Notes under the pieces: model-generated
What the model was told of the DNA's origin: nothing
The model's input: the letters and a program-made list of their open reading frames with translations, nothing else
Database searches by the model: none
Origin: Agapanthus africanus
Lineage: Eukaryota > Streptophyta > Magnoliopsida > Asparagales > Amaryllidaceae
Direction of reading: 5' to 3'
Length of the DNA: 64,000 nucleotides
Assembly: GCA_030015575.1 (NCBI GenBank)
Contig: CM057347.1
Span: 409,790,248 to 409,854,247, forward strand
Program-made: the position numbers and the translations under genes
Shown here: piece by piece, positions 36,886 to 49,711 of the stretch
Layout: each line of letters opens with the position of its first letter
Numbering within the stretch: position 1 is the stretch's first letter

Positions 36886-39800
36886 CTAGCTAGAGCCTTA
36901 GGCGAAGTCTAGACGCGATTTGAAGTCCGATCGAACCGAAACCCCACCCGGGAAATTGCTCTCTGTACTTTTTTCAAAAACAGTGATTTTTCCAAATTAA
37001 AAATATGCAGAGAACTCAGTAGGAAATTATAAGAATTACGGTGGAATTATTTTTCCATGAACAGTACACTGAGGCGCGGATCCGCGGCATATTCCTTAGT
37101 TAGGCGGCGGTTCAGCGGCTGATTGCTGACGTCAACCCTAACTTCTTACACAGTAATTCATTGTTTCAGCTTCTGAGTTCTCTGGATATTTTTAAAAATT
37201 ATTCAAGAGTTGAATTTTCTGCAGTTATTTTGGGGATTCGGTGATTCGATCGGGTTTATCAAATTTTGTCTGTGTGTCTTTCCGGATAAATCTTAGAATA
37301 TGTTAAAAAGTTCGACCGGATATAAATACCCAATTTTTCCCCTGTCGGGAAATTTCCAAGTGTTGGATTTTTCCATAGTTTGACGACGTTCTAAGTAGTG
37401 CAAGTAACGCGATGGTCCCTCTAGAAGACACAAACCTTAACTCGATTATGTGACCGTCTTGAACTGCCCTTTGAACCTTCGGGTTTGGGGCAGTACGGCG
37501 TGCCACATGTGAGGCGTTGGCTTGACCCTTCTACGGCTGGACCGTTGGTACTGAGGCACGAACTGAATGTTGTTAGACTTGTTTCATGTGTTGATCTGTA
37601 TCGGGAAAACTTGGGTGTTCGATAGTTCGATCGGAAAGTTTAACATTTTCTGTTTATCTGGAATGGGATACAATAATTGGAATTCACAAATAGTTATGTG
37701 ATAACTAAATGAATATTATAAACGTAGCAGTTTAGTCTCACTTGATCGGTTGCCACAGAATTTTGATGTGATCAAAAGTCCGTCGCAATCATGTAGCGTA
37801 CGCGGATACTCGCCGGGTAAACTTAATAGACAGCCTCACTCCATAGCCCCGACCAAGTGACTGTAGGAGAACCCCGTCGCCGAAAGCATCCGTTCGGATG
37901 CTCGCGGTAGCGGTGTTCCGCCTTGGTGCACTTCGTCGACGGTATCGGGGGTGCAGCCGCCTACTGAAGTTTGCGACGAGCATTCGATCAGGATGTCGGG
38001 AATCTTGTTGAATTGCCCGACTTGATATTGAAAAGTGTTTTCGATTTTGAGACTAAAATGCGGGGTTTATAATTGTTAGGCATGCGATGTCTAAGGAATT
38101 CATTTGGTCAGGTATGTGATGTCTGAGGTGGTTGCGGATTCCAACTGTTGTAGTTTTACACTTTCTTTTCTGTGACCGTAAGTGTAATATGTGATATCGC
38201 CGGTTTCGTTGCTATACGTCAACGACAATTGGGATGCGCATATTTACTTACGTTGATGACATGTGATGTTATGTGTTGCTGGATATGTTATATTGGATCG
38301 TCGTGTTTGAACAGCCGGGGTTTTTTATGTGAGATGAGTGTTTTTCATTTTCATTCATGTAAAAAACTTGTATGTAATATTCTTTTATTGGGGCGCTTCC
38401 AGGTTGCGGAAGTAGTCACCCGTTGTATATTATTTACTTTTCCGCACTAGGATAGACCCAAGGAGGAGGGCACAAGTAACCGGGTTCTGGAGTCCAGTGG
38501 GAGACCAACTCGAGGAGTCGGGTCCGGGTCTCCTAACTCTAGAATTGGTAGGGTTGCTTGCCGCTCTCGTAGGGGTCTAGGGGTGTGGGTTTGGCTATTC
38601 ATCACGACCGTGGAATCCGTGTTTTATACTGGCTCGTATTGAAAACACGGACGTCCTAGTATATCCAATATTTCATATGTTTCTTCTGCTGCGATATCTG
38701 TGATGTGATCATGTGATGTTCTGTGATAGATACAGCATATAGTATATATGATATATTATATAGATGTTACTTATGTTTTACACCCGCGCTAGCCCTGCCC
38801 TGCTCTGCCGTTAGTTACCTAACCTAACGGTGCACGAGGGGACATCGAGGCGAATGCGGATGGCATAAGTGTACGTCGTATTTATCTGTGATGTTTAGGT
38901 ACTTAAATAATGGGACTTCATTAATGTGATTAATGAAATAAAAGAAACCTAAGATGTTGTAGAATCGAATTTCAAAATTAAAACAGGTAGCTACAGTTTT
39001 TGCTTTGCACAGCTGTATATATGATATATCCTGCACCTTATTCGATGAGGAAAGGACCGAGATCCCTTCACCGGGAGTGACTCCTTTAGCAATAACTGGC
39101 AGATGCTACACACTCGGTTTGTCTTTTGATTGCTTTTAAGTGTTTTTGCTTTGCACAGTGATATATATGATACATCCCGCACCTCATTCGACGAGGAAAG
39201 GACCGACGATCCCTTCACCGGGAGTGACTCCTTTAGCAAAACTAGAAAAGCCTAAAAAACACTCCATTTCAAAATTCATTCGATCCTACAACGATATCAA
39301 GTTCATTACGCAATAGGTTTTCAGAAAAACCTGTCGTAGCCCTCCGTCATTTCAGATAAATCCTGTTTAGTATTCGTGCTGCGTTTGTTGACCTTGTCAA
39401 GGCGCAGTGTGCGGTAGCTAACCAGTATTTATCTGCTTATGCATATGATGCAGATTGGGTTAGGGTAGTCGTGCGGCCTTGTTGACCTTGTCAAGGGTCG
39501 TGCGGGTGGGTTTGATTCAATCAAGAAATGACGGGTTGAACTTGACTTGCGGTCTATGGTTTGTTGACCTTGTCAAGGTCATAGATCGTTCGGGGCAAAA
39601 TATTATCGGGAATTTCAAGTGTTGAAATTTGCAATGAGATTGCATACCTTCTATGAGATAGTTGGATCCCGATACCCGCTGCGAGTAAGTGTTACTCCTG
39701 GGAAAGTTTTATACATTACAATTAGCCGATCAAGTAGGTGTCTAGAAAGGTGTTAACGAGGTTATGCCTCTGGGAAAACGAGGTTTACAGTAATTAGGTT

Positions 39801-40028
39801 CGTGCGAAAGCACGGGGGACCTCCCTCAAAGTACCGACACTGGTCTGGCTGAAAGATTGGCGAACTTGTAGTGTGTAATTAATCCCGGCTAGTCTTTCCT
39901 TTTAGGGTTTGAAGGAAGATTTGATAAAAAGCAGTGGGAGCCATCCTGATTAGATAAAATAATAACCAATCTATTCTTGACAGAGCGCACGCTGAGTGTT
40001 TTCTTCTCTCTCTCTCCAGGTAGCGACC
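36886..40028 (+). other. Element E untranslated leader
   Basis: 3.1 kb with no coding signal. It shows the GC palindrome pair (37074-37088, 37104-37119), the twin 145-bp-period block (about 38991 and 39136), and three identical TTGACCTTGTCAAGG copies (39385-39402, 39480-39496, 39561-39578). It ends in a CT-rich tract and CCAGGTAGCGACC. Confidence 0.8.
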
Positions 40029-42815
40029 ATATCACGCCTTAATCAAGATAATAATACGGAATATTGACCGAACCCGCTTGTTATACTGAGCTGGGGAACG
40101 TTGGTCCTGCTCCAACTTATAATTGTTATAAGACAGAGCAGGAAATTGGGGAATACCAGATTTCCCGTGCCGCCCAAACGAGGAGAGTGCATGATGATGC
40201 ATCATCTTCGGGTGTGTTCATTATACAGAACTGTTTCTCAGTATCCTTTATGTCCTGGGTATATGATACCAGATCAGGATCCCATCATATGTAATCTGTT
40301 ACATAGGGCTATAGAAAGGTAGAGAACTGAGAACGGGTGATAAGTTTCATGAGGCAGAAAACGGGGCAAGAGTTGCAGCCAAGTCTGTCGGTCACTGTCA
40401 CCCTGTATTCCAAATACATTGATTCTGAACGAATGTTATTAGATACCGAACCTGATATACAAAATCATATCACTCTCTTTATTAGTAAAGAAATGATATA
40501 ATTTTGTATTGTTGGATAATGTTTTGAACATTTCCTATATCAAAAGTTGATCGGTTCAGGCACGTTATCTAAAAGCGTTGATGTTCTAAATCAAACTACA
40601 GTTCTTTAGTATACAGGACACACACAAGAGGAAAAGTTCAGAAATGAACGAATCCTTCTTGAGGTATTGTAGACTAGATCAGATCAATGTGACCCGACTA
40701 GCTAGAGTTACATAAAGATGCATATTTAAATTAGTTTGAATTTACATCTTGTGAAACTCGCCAGTCATGTCACAAAGATAAGATGACCATAGCTCCGTTT
40801 ACTGGAAACAGAGAAGGAGTTAGTAAACTCTTGGGATGATACATGTTGATGTATGAAGGTCCCCTGTCTACACATGCCAGGACTGGTTCTTTATACTTCG
40901 TTATATTCTCTGATAATCTCTCAAGATTCAGTCATATGTTCCTGTTGAAACACAAGTCCGAACCTTTTGAGATATTCATAGAATATAAGTTAGAAGTAGA
41001 GAACCAAAATACGGGTATAAGTATTATGTCCTTTGATGTGATCAAGGAGGAGAATACTTGAGCACGGAAATACTTGGGCTTTTCTAAAGGAGAATGAGAT
41101 TCTCTCTCAGCATTACTCCTCCGGATACACCATACGATGGTATATCGGGGCGGAGCAGATACACCCTATTTGATATGGTGTGCTCTATGATGAGTACTAC
41201 TGAGTTACCTATTTCCTTTTGGGAGTTATGCACTTGAGAAGCTGCATACCTATTGAATAGGGTTCGAATCAAATCAGTTGCCTACCACTTCATATGTGAT
41301 ATGGAAAGGGAAGAGCCCATATCTTAAGTTAGTTAAGATTTGGGGTTGCCCGGCCTATGTCTAAAAACAAAATCCGGACAAGCTCGAGGCAAGGACTGTA
41401 ATGTAGAACTGGAAAGGTTCCAGCTATACAAACTACAGCTGATGATTTGATAGAACCAAAGTATTCAGTAGATACCAACGAACCTCAGCCTCTCCGCCGA
41501 TCTAGTAGGGTTCCTCACCCACCTGAGAGATACTTCAGTTTCTCTATGACAGTGGGAGCGAGGATTGCATCATGAGATGATGACCCAACTAGTTTCGAGC
41601 TGGCCATCAGGAGTGGGACTCTGTAAGAATGGCTGGATGCTTAGCGATCTGAGATGGAATCCTTATACGCCAACAAAGTATGGACTTTGGTTGCTATATT
41701 TGAAGGGTTAAATCCCCATCAGGAGCAAGTATATCTTGAGAAGATTACTTGGTGTACATGAAAAAGTTGAGACTTTCAAAGCTAGACTTGTTAAAGGTTT
41801 GCATCATTGACCAGGTGTGGATCATGATGAAACTTTTTCTAAGGATCTAAGCTTAAGTCCATCCAGATCCTACTTACCACGGCTACATACCATGACTACG
41901 ATATCTGGTGGTTGGGTGTCATGACTGCTTTTCTAAATGAAGTTTTAGAAGAGTGCGTCTATAAGTACACAGCCAGAGGGCTTCGTAGACAATGGGAGCA
42001 GCGGAAACGTGTGCAAGATGCTTTATAGGATAAAGCAGGCATCACGGAGTTGGAACATCTGTTTTGATGAATTAGTCAAAGAGTTTGACATCATCAAAAT
42101 GGTAGATGAACCTTGTATAAACAAAAAGGTAGTAGGGAGTATAGTGACGATCCTCGTAGAGTACGTGGATGACATACTCTTGATAGGGAAGGAGTTTCCT
42201 ATGCTACGCTCGATCAATCTCCGCTTATCACAATGATTCTCCACTTAGGATCAAAGTGATACCTATTAAATCCTGGATTTTGGATCTATGAGATAGATTT
42301 AATTGGATGTTAGGATTCTCACTAGTTGTAGTGAGATAGTATCAAACGATCCTGGGGAGAATCACTGGAAGGGTTCCAGGGTGATAAAGACGACTGAATG
42401 TCAGTCGCAGGCATTGTCTTAACCCTCAGTAAAGGGACGGTATGTTGGAAGAGTTCCAAGCTAGATACCGTGACATACTAGACGATAAAGGCATGATACA
42501 TCGCTACTTAAGATGCTACCAAAGAGGCTGTTTGGGTGTATATTGGTTCATGAGATGAACTATGTTCCTTCCATTGTGTGACAATGGAGTTGTGGCTTAT
42601 GCCAAGGAACGCCGGTCCCATCAGTGATCCAGACATATTCTAAGGCAGTATCACTTGATCATGGAGATGGTTGATCTCCAGGGAGATCGAGGTTAGGAGA
42701 GTAGACTCAGAGGACAACACAGCGGATCCACTCACAAAGGCCTGTTCCCAGAGAGAGATTTTTATGGGATGGTTGAGTATGAGATACTGCAACCACTGCT
42801 ACAGATGGCCCTAGT
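40029..42815 (+). pseudogene. Element E pol remnant
   Basis: The start context reads GCGACCATATCACG, with ATA in place of ATG, as in element B. Protease-region traces, including a mutated YDTRSGSH, are at 40064-40294. Integrase fragments follow at 40640-41060. RT is best preserved at 42009-42236 (ASRSWNICFDELVKEFDII, YVDDILLIGKE). RNase H traces run to 42800. Frames shift repeatedly, so no enzyme is made. No gag domain precedes it. The copy is young by its LTRs, so these lesions were inherited from its parent rather than gained after insertion. Confidence 0.85.
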
Positions 42816-42828
42816 GCAAGTGGGAGAT

Positions 42829-45093
42829 TGTTAGTTATATGTATGCCCTAGAGGCCATTACTGTATATAGGATGTATATTGTAGTGGATGCTGGGACATA
42901 TATAGGGAGGACTTTCTTGCTCGACATGATAGTATGCTATCTGGTTACCCTTTACCTTAACGTGTATGCTGATTATCTCTCTGTTACATGTTGGTAAAGC
43001 CCTTAGGATCTGTACTTGACTACCTGGACTATGATGCGGATCATACTAGTGGGGACATGGTAGTCCATAAGTACATCCTTCAAAGTCCCTAGTCGTGGGT
43101 GTATCGAGACGGGGCATCGATATACCAGAGTAGACTAGCGTGTACCTTCTCGACCCATACAGATGGGCGATGGATGATCCCATATCCATTGGTGTTTGAC
43201 ATCAGAGATGATATACGGGTGCTCAGTAGAGACTGGGTACACTGGACGGACTCGCCGAGAACTCCCAGATGGTATTATACCTCACGTCAGATGGCAGTTC
43301 TCTGGTGACACTGGTACAGAGTAGTCTGTTGACCCAAGATCGTCATAGAGTCTTGTGTGGTTCCCACTGTGCTTTGATTTCCATCTTACCACGTCCAAGA
43401 GGGCGTGCAAAACGGTGGTTTTTGGGTACAGTCCCGAGTCACATGGAGGCAATGAGCGATAGGAGGGGATTCGTCTCTCCCGGTATAGGGAGTTGATGTT
43501 GCGCTGTGTTCGATTGGCTATAACAGGAAATCCCTGGCCAGGGTTGCAGAGATTTACTGGTAAGTGTTACCAGTAGTTTCTCGAATGGTTATAGACCTCA
43601 TATCGACACGACTTATTGAGCTATTGGGGTCTGACGTTTACCACCCCTAGGCGAGATATGCGACATATCAGACGATCAGACCGGACTGTACGGTAGTGTT
43701 ACTGGTTGGATTCACTGGAGTGTGAGCGGGCTTGCTCGTCGATCTTCAGATCGCTCAATACCCGGGTGGCCGTTACGTTTAGCAGACCGCTTGCGGCTTG
43801 TGGGTGTTTGATATGATCATCATCCGCTGCTGGCGTATTGACGAGTCTTTAGAGTCCTGCACAGAGGTTTTCTGGCTCAAGCGAAACGAAATAGGAGCGC
43901 ATATGAGATATGTGCGGGACCGAGAATAATGCGTGTATGTGATACCGTATTCCATTCTCGCGATGAATGTGTCGAATGGTTGTATGCGATATAACCTGGT
44001 TATCGAATCAAGAATTGATTCGATAAATCGATACATTGGATATTAGCCGGTTATATGCGATATGACCGGATCATTAAATCAAGTGTTCTATATGCGATAT
44101 GACCGGATCATTAAATCAAGTGTTGATTTAATGATTTAATGTATAATTATATATTTGATATATTACTTTGCATTAACTAGTATTGGTTCACTTTAAATGG
44201 ATTTTCTCACTCGGGTGTGCGCATTACATATGCGATATGATTTTGTGCACTTGCTTGTATCATGTTTGATGATACATCCTTTTTGGTTAAGTGTAAAGTA
44301 TTAAACCTTGGTTAATGAAATGGTTAGGGTTTCTTATTTGTTATTCATTTATCTTATTTAATTATCCTTTTATTTTTGATAAATGAATAAAAGAAAAGAG
44401 AAAAGAATGGTGGCTAATTTTGTTCTTTAGTTGAAGCTTCATGAAGCTTTGTTCAAGTCAACCATTCTTATCTCATCCTTAAACCTAACCATTCCCACTA
44501 ACCCTAGTTTAGTCTCTACACTTGACCATGGTTAATTTGATGATAAGAATTCATTTTCTTTTCTTATTCTTTTAACTTATCATAACTATTTCCTTCTTCT
44601 TCTTCCTTGAACTTGAAGAAGAAAGCTTACCTCATCAATGGTGATTGATGAATTAGAGTGAGAAATCCAATTCTAAAGTTAACCCAACTCCTATTTCTTC
44701 ATCCTCTACCTCTTGCCAAGTAGTAGAGTGTGTTTACTTCACAAGTTTCATGACTTGGGGAAGTAGTGAGCTTGATTTAGCGATGTCTCGACGTAGATCA
44801 TCTTCGGCATGGACATCGACGACCTAGCTTGCCCATTCTCCGACGAAGCCGATCCTAGAGCCCGGATTTGACTTGGACAGCGGAGAGGACCTCGTTGCGG
44901 AGCTATGGAGGTGGAGCACCGGATCTACAAAGGTTGTATTTCCGTTTTCTCATTAGTTAAGTGTTAACTAGTTCTTTTTCGCCTAGACATCTAGTTATCG
45001 ATCCGTAGTTTAGGGTTTCTCGGCACCATAATTTTTGAAATTGCCATGGTTGATGGCTTGGGAGACCTCACTAGCGTGCCTAGGAACCCTACA
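42829..45093 (+). repeat. Element E 3' LTR
   Basis: A 2,265-bp direct repeat of 34608-36872, preceded by AAGTGGGAGAT and followed by ATGAG. Confidence 0.95.
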
Positions 45094-46582
45094 ATGAGCT
45101 CCTCGATATAGTCCCTCAGTTGTTTGCAGTCCTCCATGGCGTGGCCCAGCACCCGGTGGAAAGCGCAGTAGGGGTCCCGGGTTCGCTTAGCGGCCTGACG
45201 TGGGACCGGGGAGAACTTGAAGAACCCCTCATTCTGGGCCTCCTCCAGCAACACCGCGAGGGAGACGTTGAGGGGGGTATACTCCTGAAACTTCGGGTGG
45301 TAGAGCTGCTGACGCTCCGGCCTATCCTCCCGAGTCCTTTTCTTCTGGTCGGGCTGGTCCGCCCAGGGAAGGTTGGCATTCACTTCGGATTCTAGCTGGA
45401 CCTCGCGCTCGGTCCACGCCTTGACTTCGGCCATGGTCTTAGGTTGAGCCAGCGCGAAGGAGCACAACCATTCTTTGTGCCTCAAACCAGATCTGAGTGC
45501 CGTTATAACGGTCTCGTCCCGATGCTCGGGCACCTTGAGGAGGGCGTTGTAGAAGCGGGTAATATAGGCCTTGAATGTTTCCTTGTCCCCGCTCTTAACC
45601 GTGAAGAGGTAGTCGACCGTGCGCTTCTGTCGACGGTTCCCCACGAAATGGCCGAGGAACTGGGTGGCCAGCTCGTCGAAGATCGAAATTAAGCGGGGCT
45701 CGAGCCCCCGGAACCAGTCCCGGCCCGCACGGATGAGGGTGGCCGGGAAGGCCCTGCACTGGGCGGCGTCGGAGTGATCTTGGAAGCTCATTCCCACGGT
45801 GAAAGCTTCCAGGTGGTCCTTCGGGTCGGTTTTCCCGTCGAACAGAGAGACCTTCGGGGGCTTATTACGCGAGGAGACGCGCACGGCGAGCAGTCCCTCG
45901 GTGAATGGCTTCGTGAGCGAGTCGAAGGCGTACTTACCCCATCACTCGAGAAGTTAGCTTCTCGGCGCATGCCCTCGATCTTCTTCTCGAGGGCGTCGAG
46001 CCAACCGTGGTACCTTGAGGAATCGGCACCTTGGGATTCCTGGGCCCCGCTGCGGGTGGACTGTATCTGGGAGCGGCCCCGGTTTCTCTCGATAAGGTGC
46101 CTCAGGTCCCGGGATGGGGTAACCCTTGTGTCGCCGGGGCGAACCCCTTCTGTGCATTCTCGCCGATCATGGTGGGGTCGGCCACGCTCGTGGATAGGAA
46201 AGGTGACCGACATTTCCTCAGGGGGGTAAGGGACGTGAGGAGGCTCGGGGCGAGGCTCCCTGGCGGCGGATCTTGGCGTGGAGCCCTGGGGCGCCCAGCG
46301 GGCCTCGGGGAGCACCGGTTCGAGGGACCGGTGGCGAGGGGATGCAGCTTGCTGGTGGTTGGCCGTCCAGACAGGGACAGAGTCCTCTGGAGGCGGAGGA
46401 GCAGCGATCTGGTTCCCGGGCGTGGTCGTTTGGACGCGGACGAGGGCCTCCACGAGAGATTGCAGGCGATCTATTCGGCCTGCGAGGGCGTTGATGACGG
46501 TCATGGGGGGAGGTTCATCCCCGCCTTCGGTAAGCGGAAGGCGGCTGCTGGTACTGGGATCCCCAGGATGGTCGTCTGCCAT
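45094..46582 (-). pseudogene. Element D gag, N-terminal and central part
   Basis: The start is ATG 46582-46580 (MADDHPGDPSTSS). The open frame upstream of it only reads through the primer site. An Arg/Pro/Ser-rich N-terminal third is followed by the Retrotrans_gag region from PPKVSLFDGKTDPKDHLEAF through ALRSGLRHKEWLCSF. Then comes a CX2HX4HX4C knuckle (YCAFHRVLGHAMEDC), the variant common in Tat/Retand gags. A single-base frame change lies in a G run near 45940, joining two overlapping frames. Element E cuts the gene at 45098; the last 72 codons are at 34386-34607. The whole gag would be about 570 residues. Gag forms the virus-like particle, and pol is missing downstream. Confidence 0.9.
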
Positions 46583-46630
46583 GAGAGAGGAGATAGGAAG
46601 ACCAGCTTTGTATTTTGTGGAATTTAAGCT

Positions 46631-46649
46631 TCCCACAGACGGCGCCAAC
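46631..46649 (-). other. Primer-binding site of element D
   Basis: On the minus strand the LTR end TCATCA is followed, after one base, by TTGGCGCCGTCTGTGGGAA, a gypsy-type primer site. The exact tRNA cannot be assigned without a search. Confidence 0.7.
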
Positions 46650-47381
46650 TGATGAGGCTCCTTCTCGGGCCTCCGTCAGATGTTGTCTCCCTTTGATCTC
46701 GAGATGAACTTGATCGATTGTCCTTCACTGCGTGTGGGTCTCAATGGGTTTAGAAAAGAGAAGGTGGTGTGAAGAGGCTGTCCCCGAGTACCTGCAAAGA
46801 AGTCCCGGGATGGTTTGGTACCACCGAGGACCCTCCGACGCTCAAGTTAGTGATGAGATCCGAGCAGAGTAACGGCGTAAAGTGTAAAGAATAGCTTACC
46901 CTACCCCTCTGTGATGGGGGTTTATATAGCGGTGGTGGCACGCAGCGGCAGGCGCGAGAATCTCGCCGGCAGTTACGCTCCCGACGTCACGCCCGCACAG
47001 AGAGCGGATCGCCCATTAATGGGGATCGTGATGGCGTGGAATGTGGGATGTTGTTGGCGTAGAATCTGCGCATGGCGAGGTTCGCGGAGCGGCGGTTATG
47101 CCTGTGAGTGGTGGAGTTGGTCGGAGGGACGAGGAAGACGGCCTCAGCAGAGGGCTCGGGGACGAGCGAGGAGGCCGAGGAGTCTTTGTCCTGCGGCAGC
47201 TCGGGCGAGCTGAGGGGCCGAGGAGGCTTATTTGCAGGGGGCCCCGAGGAGGGCCAGTTCGCACTTGCAGGTCGGGCACAGGGAACCTGATCGGCCCCTG
47301 TGGGCCCTTTCTTCTAAGCCTTGGGACACGTCATCTGCCACGTGCCCTGATCTTGGTGGTCGCCAATATCGAGGGTCATCA
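46650..47381 (-). repeat. Element D 5' LTR
   Basis: On the plus strand it begins TGATGA and ends TCATCA, a perfect 6-bp inverted terminal repeat, giving a 732-bp LTR next to the primer site. Its partner lies left of the window, so the right end is inferred from the TG..CA and inverted-repeat match. The bases after it, AATTG, should recur beyond D's left end. Confidence 0.7.
46921..46928 (-). promoter_or_regulatory. TATA box of element D
   Basis: The minus strand reads TATATAAA inside the LTR, about 275 nt before its inner edge. It is correctly oriented to transcribe gag. Confidence 0.6.
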
Positions 47382-48738
47382 AATTGAGTAGACTATAAGG
47401 TTAACATTGATTGGTTGAACCTGAATAAGTCACCATCAACTCAACTTGGAGCCCAATATCTACGGCACCGATATAAAATTCACACTATAATACCTTAATT
47501 TTGAGGGTATTTTTGTGAAGAAAAACACCTATAACCATAGTGTTTAAGGTGTTTTACTGTTATAAAAAACTGAAGGTATTTTAGCGAAAAAACCGTGATG
47601 CTGAGGGCATTTTAGTGTAATCTACTTGGCCAAATTAAATATTCTTTGGATGCTTGAGAATCAATTGTAAAGCATAAGCATTACACAAAATCTTATCCCA
47701 TTCATCAATAACCATAACTATTTTTTATGTTGGAAATGGTCCTGATAGTATTTAAGGGGATGCAATTTTTGCTGGCTCTTGGTTTTATTTCTAACTTAAA
47801 GTTGAATACCATCCATTTTTTTTTATCTCGGTTTTCTTCTTCTTACAATTTTTTGTTTTTCAAGAATAATTTAAAGGTCTCAAGTGATCTTTGAATTTTG
47901 AGAAGTCCTTTCTTGGCATGACACTAATTAAAAGAGGATTAAAGTTGCGTCGACAAAAGCAGCTTAAAAACATGACAACTCTTTCATTGACTCTTGCATT
48001 ACACGCCCGACTCCATTTTGATGGAAAATGCATCGCTGATGATGATACGTCTATTATTTTAAGTGTTTTAGTTGCTTCTTAGCACATGCATATAACACCT
48101 TAATCGATGCCGCCTCCAACACTTATCACGTTTGATCAGCAAACCCCTTTGATGGGTTTGGTTCAGACCAACATTTCCAAATGCAAGTCCATGGTCGAAG
48201 TCCACACAACGTCAACCCCAAGTCCCTTCATCATGGTCTCCCCAAAACCCTAAAAGCTACCAGTCTTCTAAAAAACCATTAAAAATGAGATTAACTTGTG
48301 AAACACACAAGAGAAAAGTCTACAGGTCTTTGATTATACCATCACAAAGAAAATTAAGCTGAGCAATCAAGTAAAATCCAACTGAAGATAAACTTAATAC
48401 GTAAGAAAAAGCTAGTTGCTTGCTCACCAGCAAGAGGAGGACCAGGTAATAAAACTCATGAATGTCCTTTTCCCCAACAAAAGAAACAAAACAAAAGCAA
48501 AAGAAAAATAGAGAAGCGTATGCATCAACAAATCCAGTGACGTCTTCATTATCTAGAAACCGACGACTTTTGCACACACAGCATCAAAAACGAAAACAAC
48601 CATAATAGACATAAAAAAAATGGGTCCCTTCTTCTAGACTCGCCCATATTGTTACAAAACTTAATTCGCATGTTAAAACATCATCCACCAACAAAAAAGA
48701 AAAAAAGGAAAGAAATTTAAGGCTAAAACCATATAGCA
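47382..48738. other. Intergenic sequence
   Basis: AT-rich, with no transposon landmarks and no convincing coding frame. A loose repeat of GAGGGTATTTT and GAGGGCATTTTAGTG phrases occurs at about 47500-47625. The last few hundred bases should contain the promoter and 5' UTR of the gene at 48739, but no clear TATA box stands out. Confidence 0.5.
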
Positions 48739-49711
48739 ATGAGCAACTTCAGCTTCTCCAACCTGAACAATTCCGACGAGTCGTCGGAGTACGAAACATG
48801 GGCCCAAAAGATCAAAACTCAGCACAACTCCTTCGGCAAGCCGTCGAATTCCAGCTTCGGCGCGTGGAAACGGAGAACTAACGAGTCGGGCTCTCCTTCC
48901 CCTGAGCTATGGAAAAGGCCTGACTCGCCTAAACGTTGCCCAGAACGTAATCTCAGTGATATCAGTAATAGCTCGAGCGCGCAAACGATGGCAAAGTACC
49001 GACAGGAGATGCTGGAGTTAGTACAGGGCATGCCCGAATCCAACTACGAGCTTTCTTTAAGAGATATGGTGGAGTCCCCGGAGATTACGACGCCGTTGAA
49101 GGAGAAAGAAGAGAGCAGTAATAAAAAGAAGAAAGAGAAGAAGACGACGATTTCGAGGAGCGAGAGCATGGAGGTGGATAAAGGAGGTCTATTACTGAAG
49201 ATGTTTATTCCGAGTGTTTTAGGAGGGAGAAAGAGCGTCGAGTGCTCGGAAAATCGCTCAAAGGTTTCGCCGAGTCGGGAGAGAGAGTGGTGGAGCGACG
49301 AGTTTGGACAGATGACTAGCAGCAGCGGTAGCAGCGGGTCGAGTAACAGCAGCGGAAGAAGAAAAAACAGGTAAATTTTGATTTTAGTGACGAAATTTCT
49401 GGGGTTGGTAAAATTAAGGATCTGAAGTAATAATAGATATAAAACTAGAGCAGATTGGTGTGAATGTTCATTTTTTATTAATTAAAAAAATTATGAATTA
49501 TTCTGAATGTAGCTTTTTGTATCTCATGCGCGCGCGCGCCCCTGTTTTGGTAAGCATCAATACAATAAAAAAAAGCAGAGGTTATTTTTCTACTCAACAG
49601 AACAGAAATCGCTTTTCCGAAGATCGCTGAATGGTTTTCTAATTTCTAAACATAAATCGTTAATTTTGCAGGAAATTGAGGGGTTGTTATCCGTTCTTCC
49701 AGACACGATAA
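48739..49711 (+). CDS. Host gene: small Ser-rich basic/acidic plant protein of unknown function, two exons
   Basis: Exon 1 is 48739-49370 and exon 2 is 49672-49711. The intron 49371-49671 has GT..AG ends and a T-rich acceptor. Splicing replaces an immediate stop with 12 further residues (KLRGCYPFFQTR), giving about 223 residues. The protein is Ser-rich. It contains the conserved-looking block KYRQEMLELVQGMPESNYEL followed by SLRDMVE near residue 80-110, then a Lys/Glu-rich stretch, a GGLLLKMFIPSVLGGRK patch, and a Cys-Pro-Phe tail. I recall this arrangement (an ELVQGMPES-YELSLRD-type block with a terminal GC-PF motif) from small uncharacterised land-plant proteins, but the name is uncertain. 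No signal peptide or membrane span is seen. It is the only gene here that looks unrelated to transposons, and it has no frame damage. Confidence 0.75.

Larger units (their letters stand above)
34608..45093 (+). mobile_element. Element E: young copia retrotransposon inserted in D's gag
   Basis: A 10,486-bp element with LTRs 34608-36872 and 42829-45093, both 2,265 bp, differing at about 9 positions by eye. It is flanked by ATGAG (34603-34607, 45094-45098). It has a TGGTATCAGAGC primer site, a 3.1-kb leader, decayed pol and the AAGTGGGAGAT tract. It is the same subfamily as B. The near identity of its LTRs makes it the most recent insertion in the window. Confidence 0.95.
1..47381 (-). mobile_element. 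Element D: non-autonomous Ty3/gypsy (Tat-like) retrotransposon, left end outside window
   Basis: D is read on the minus strand. Its 5' LTR is 46650-47381, followed by a TTGGCGCCGTCTG primer site and a gag of Tat/Retand character. After the gag stop at 34386 there is no protease, reverse transcriptase or integrase. Instead come a plus-strand ORF, a minisatellite and a spliced plus-strand gene that runs off the left edge. D's own sequence occupies 1-1889, 32853-34607 and 45094-47381; the rest is elements A and E inserted into it. Antisense genes are known in Tat-lineage elements, and pol-less elements retaining gag are known as TR-GAG. That D combines the two is inference. The other LTR and its flanking duplication (expected AATTG) are not visible. 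Confidence 0.75.

Noticed and set aside
45120..46652. Plus-strand ORFs across the D gag region (for example 46031-46627)
   Set aside because: Antisense shadows of the GC-rich minus-strand gag; the Retrotrans_gag match and knuckle are on the minus strand.
47041..47391. 116-codon plus-strand ORF in the D LTR
   Set aside because: GC-rich LTR sequence crossing the LTR border; no recognisable domain.
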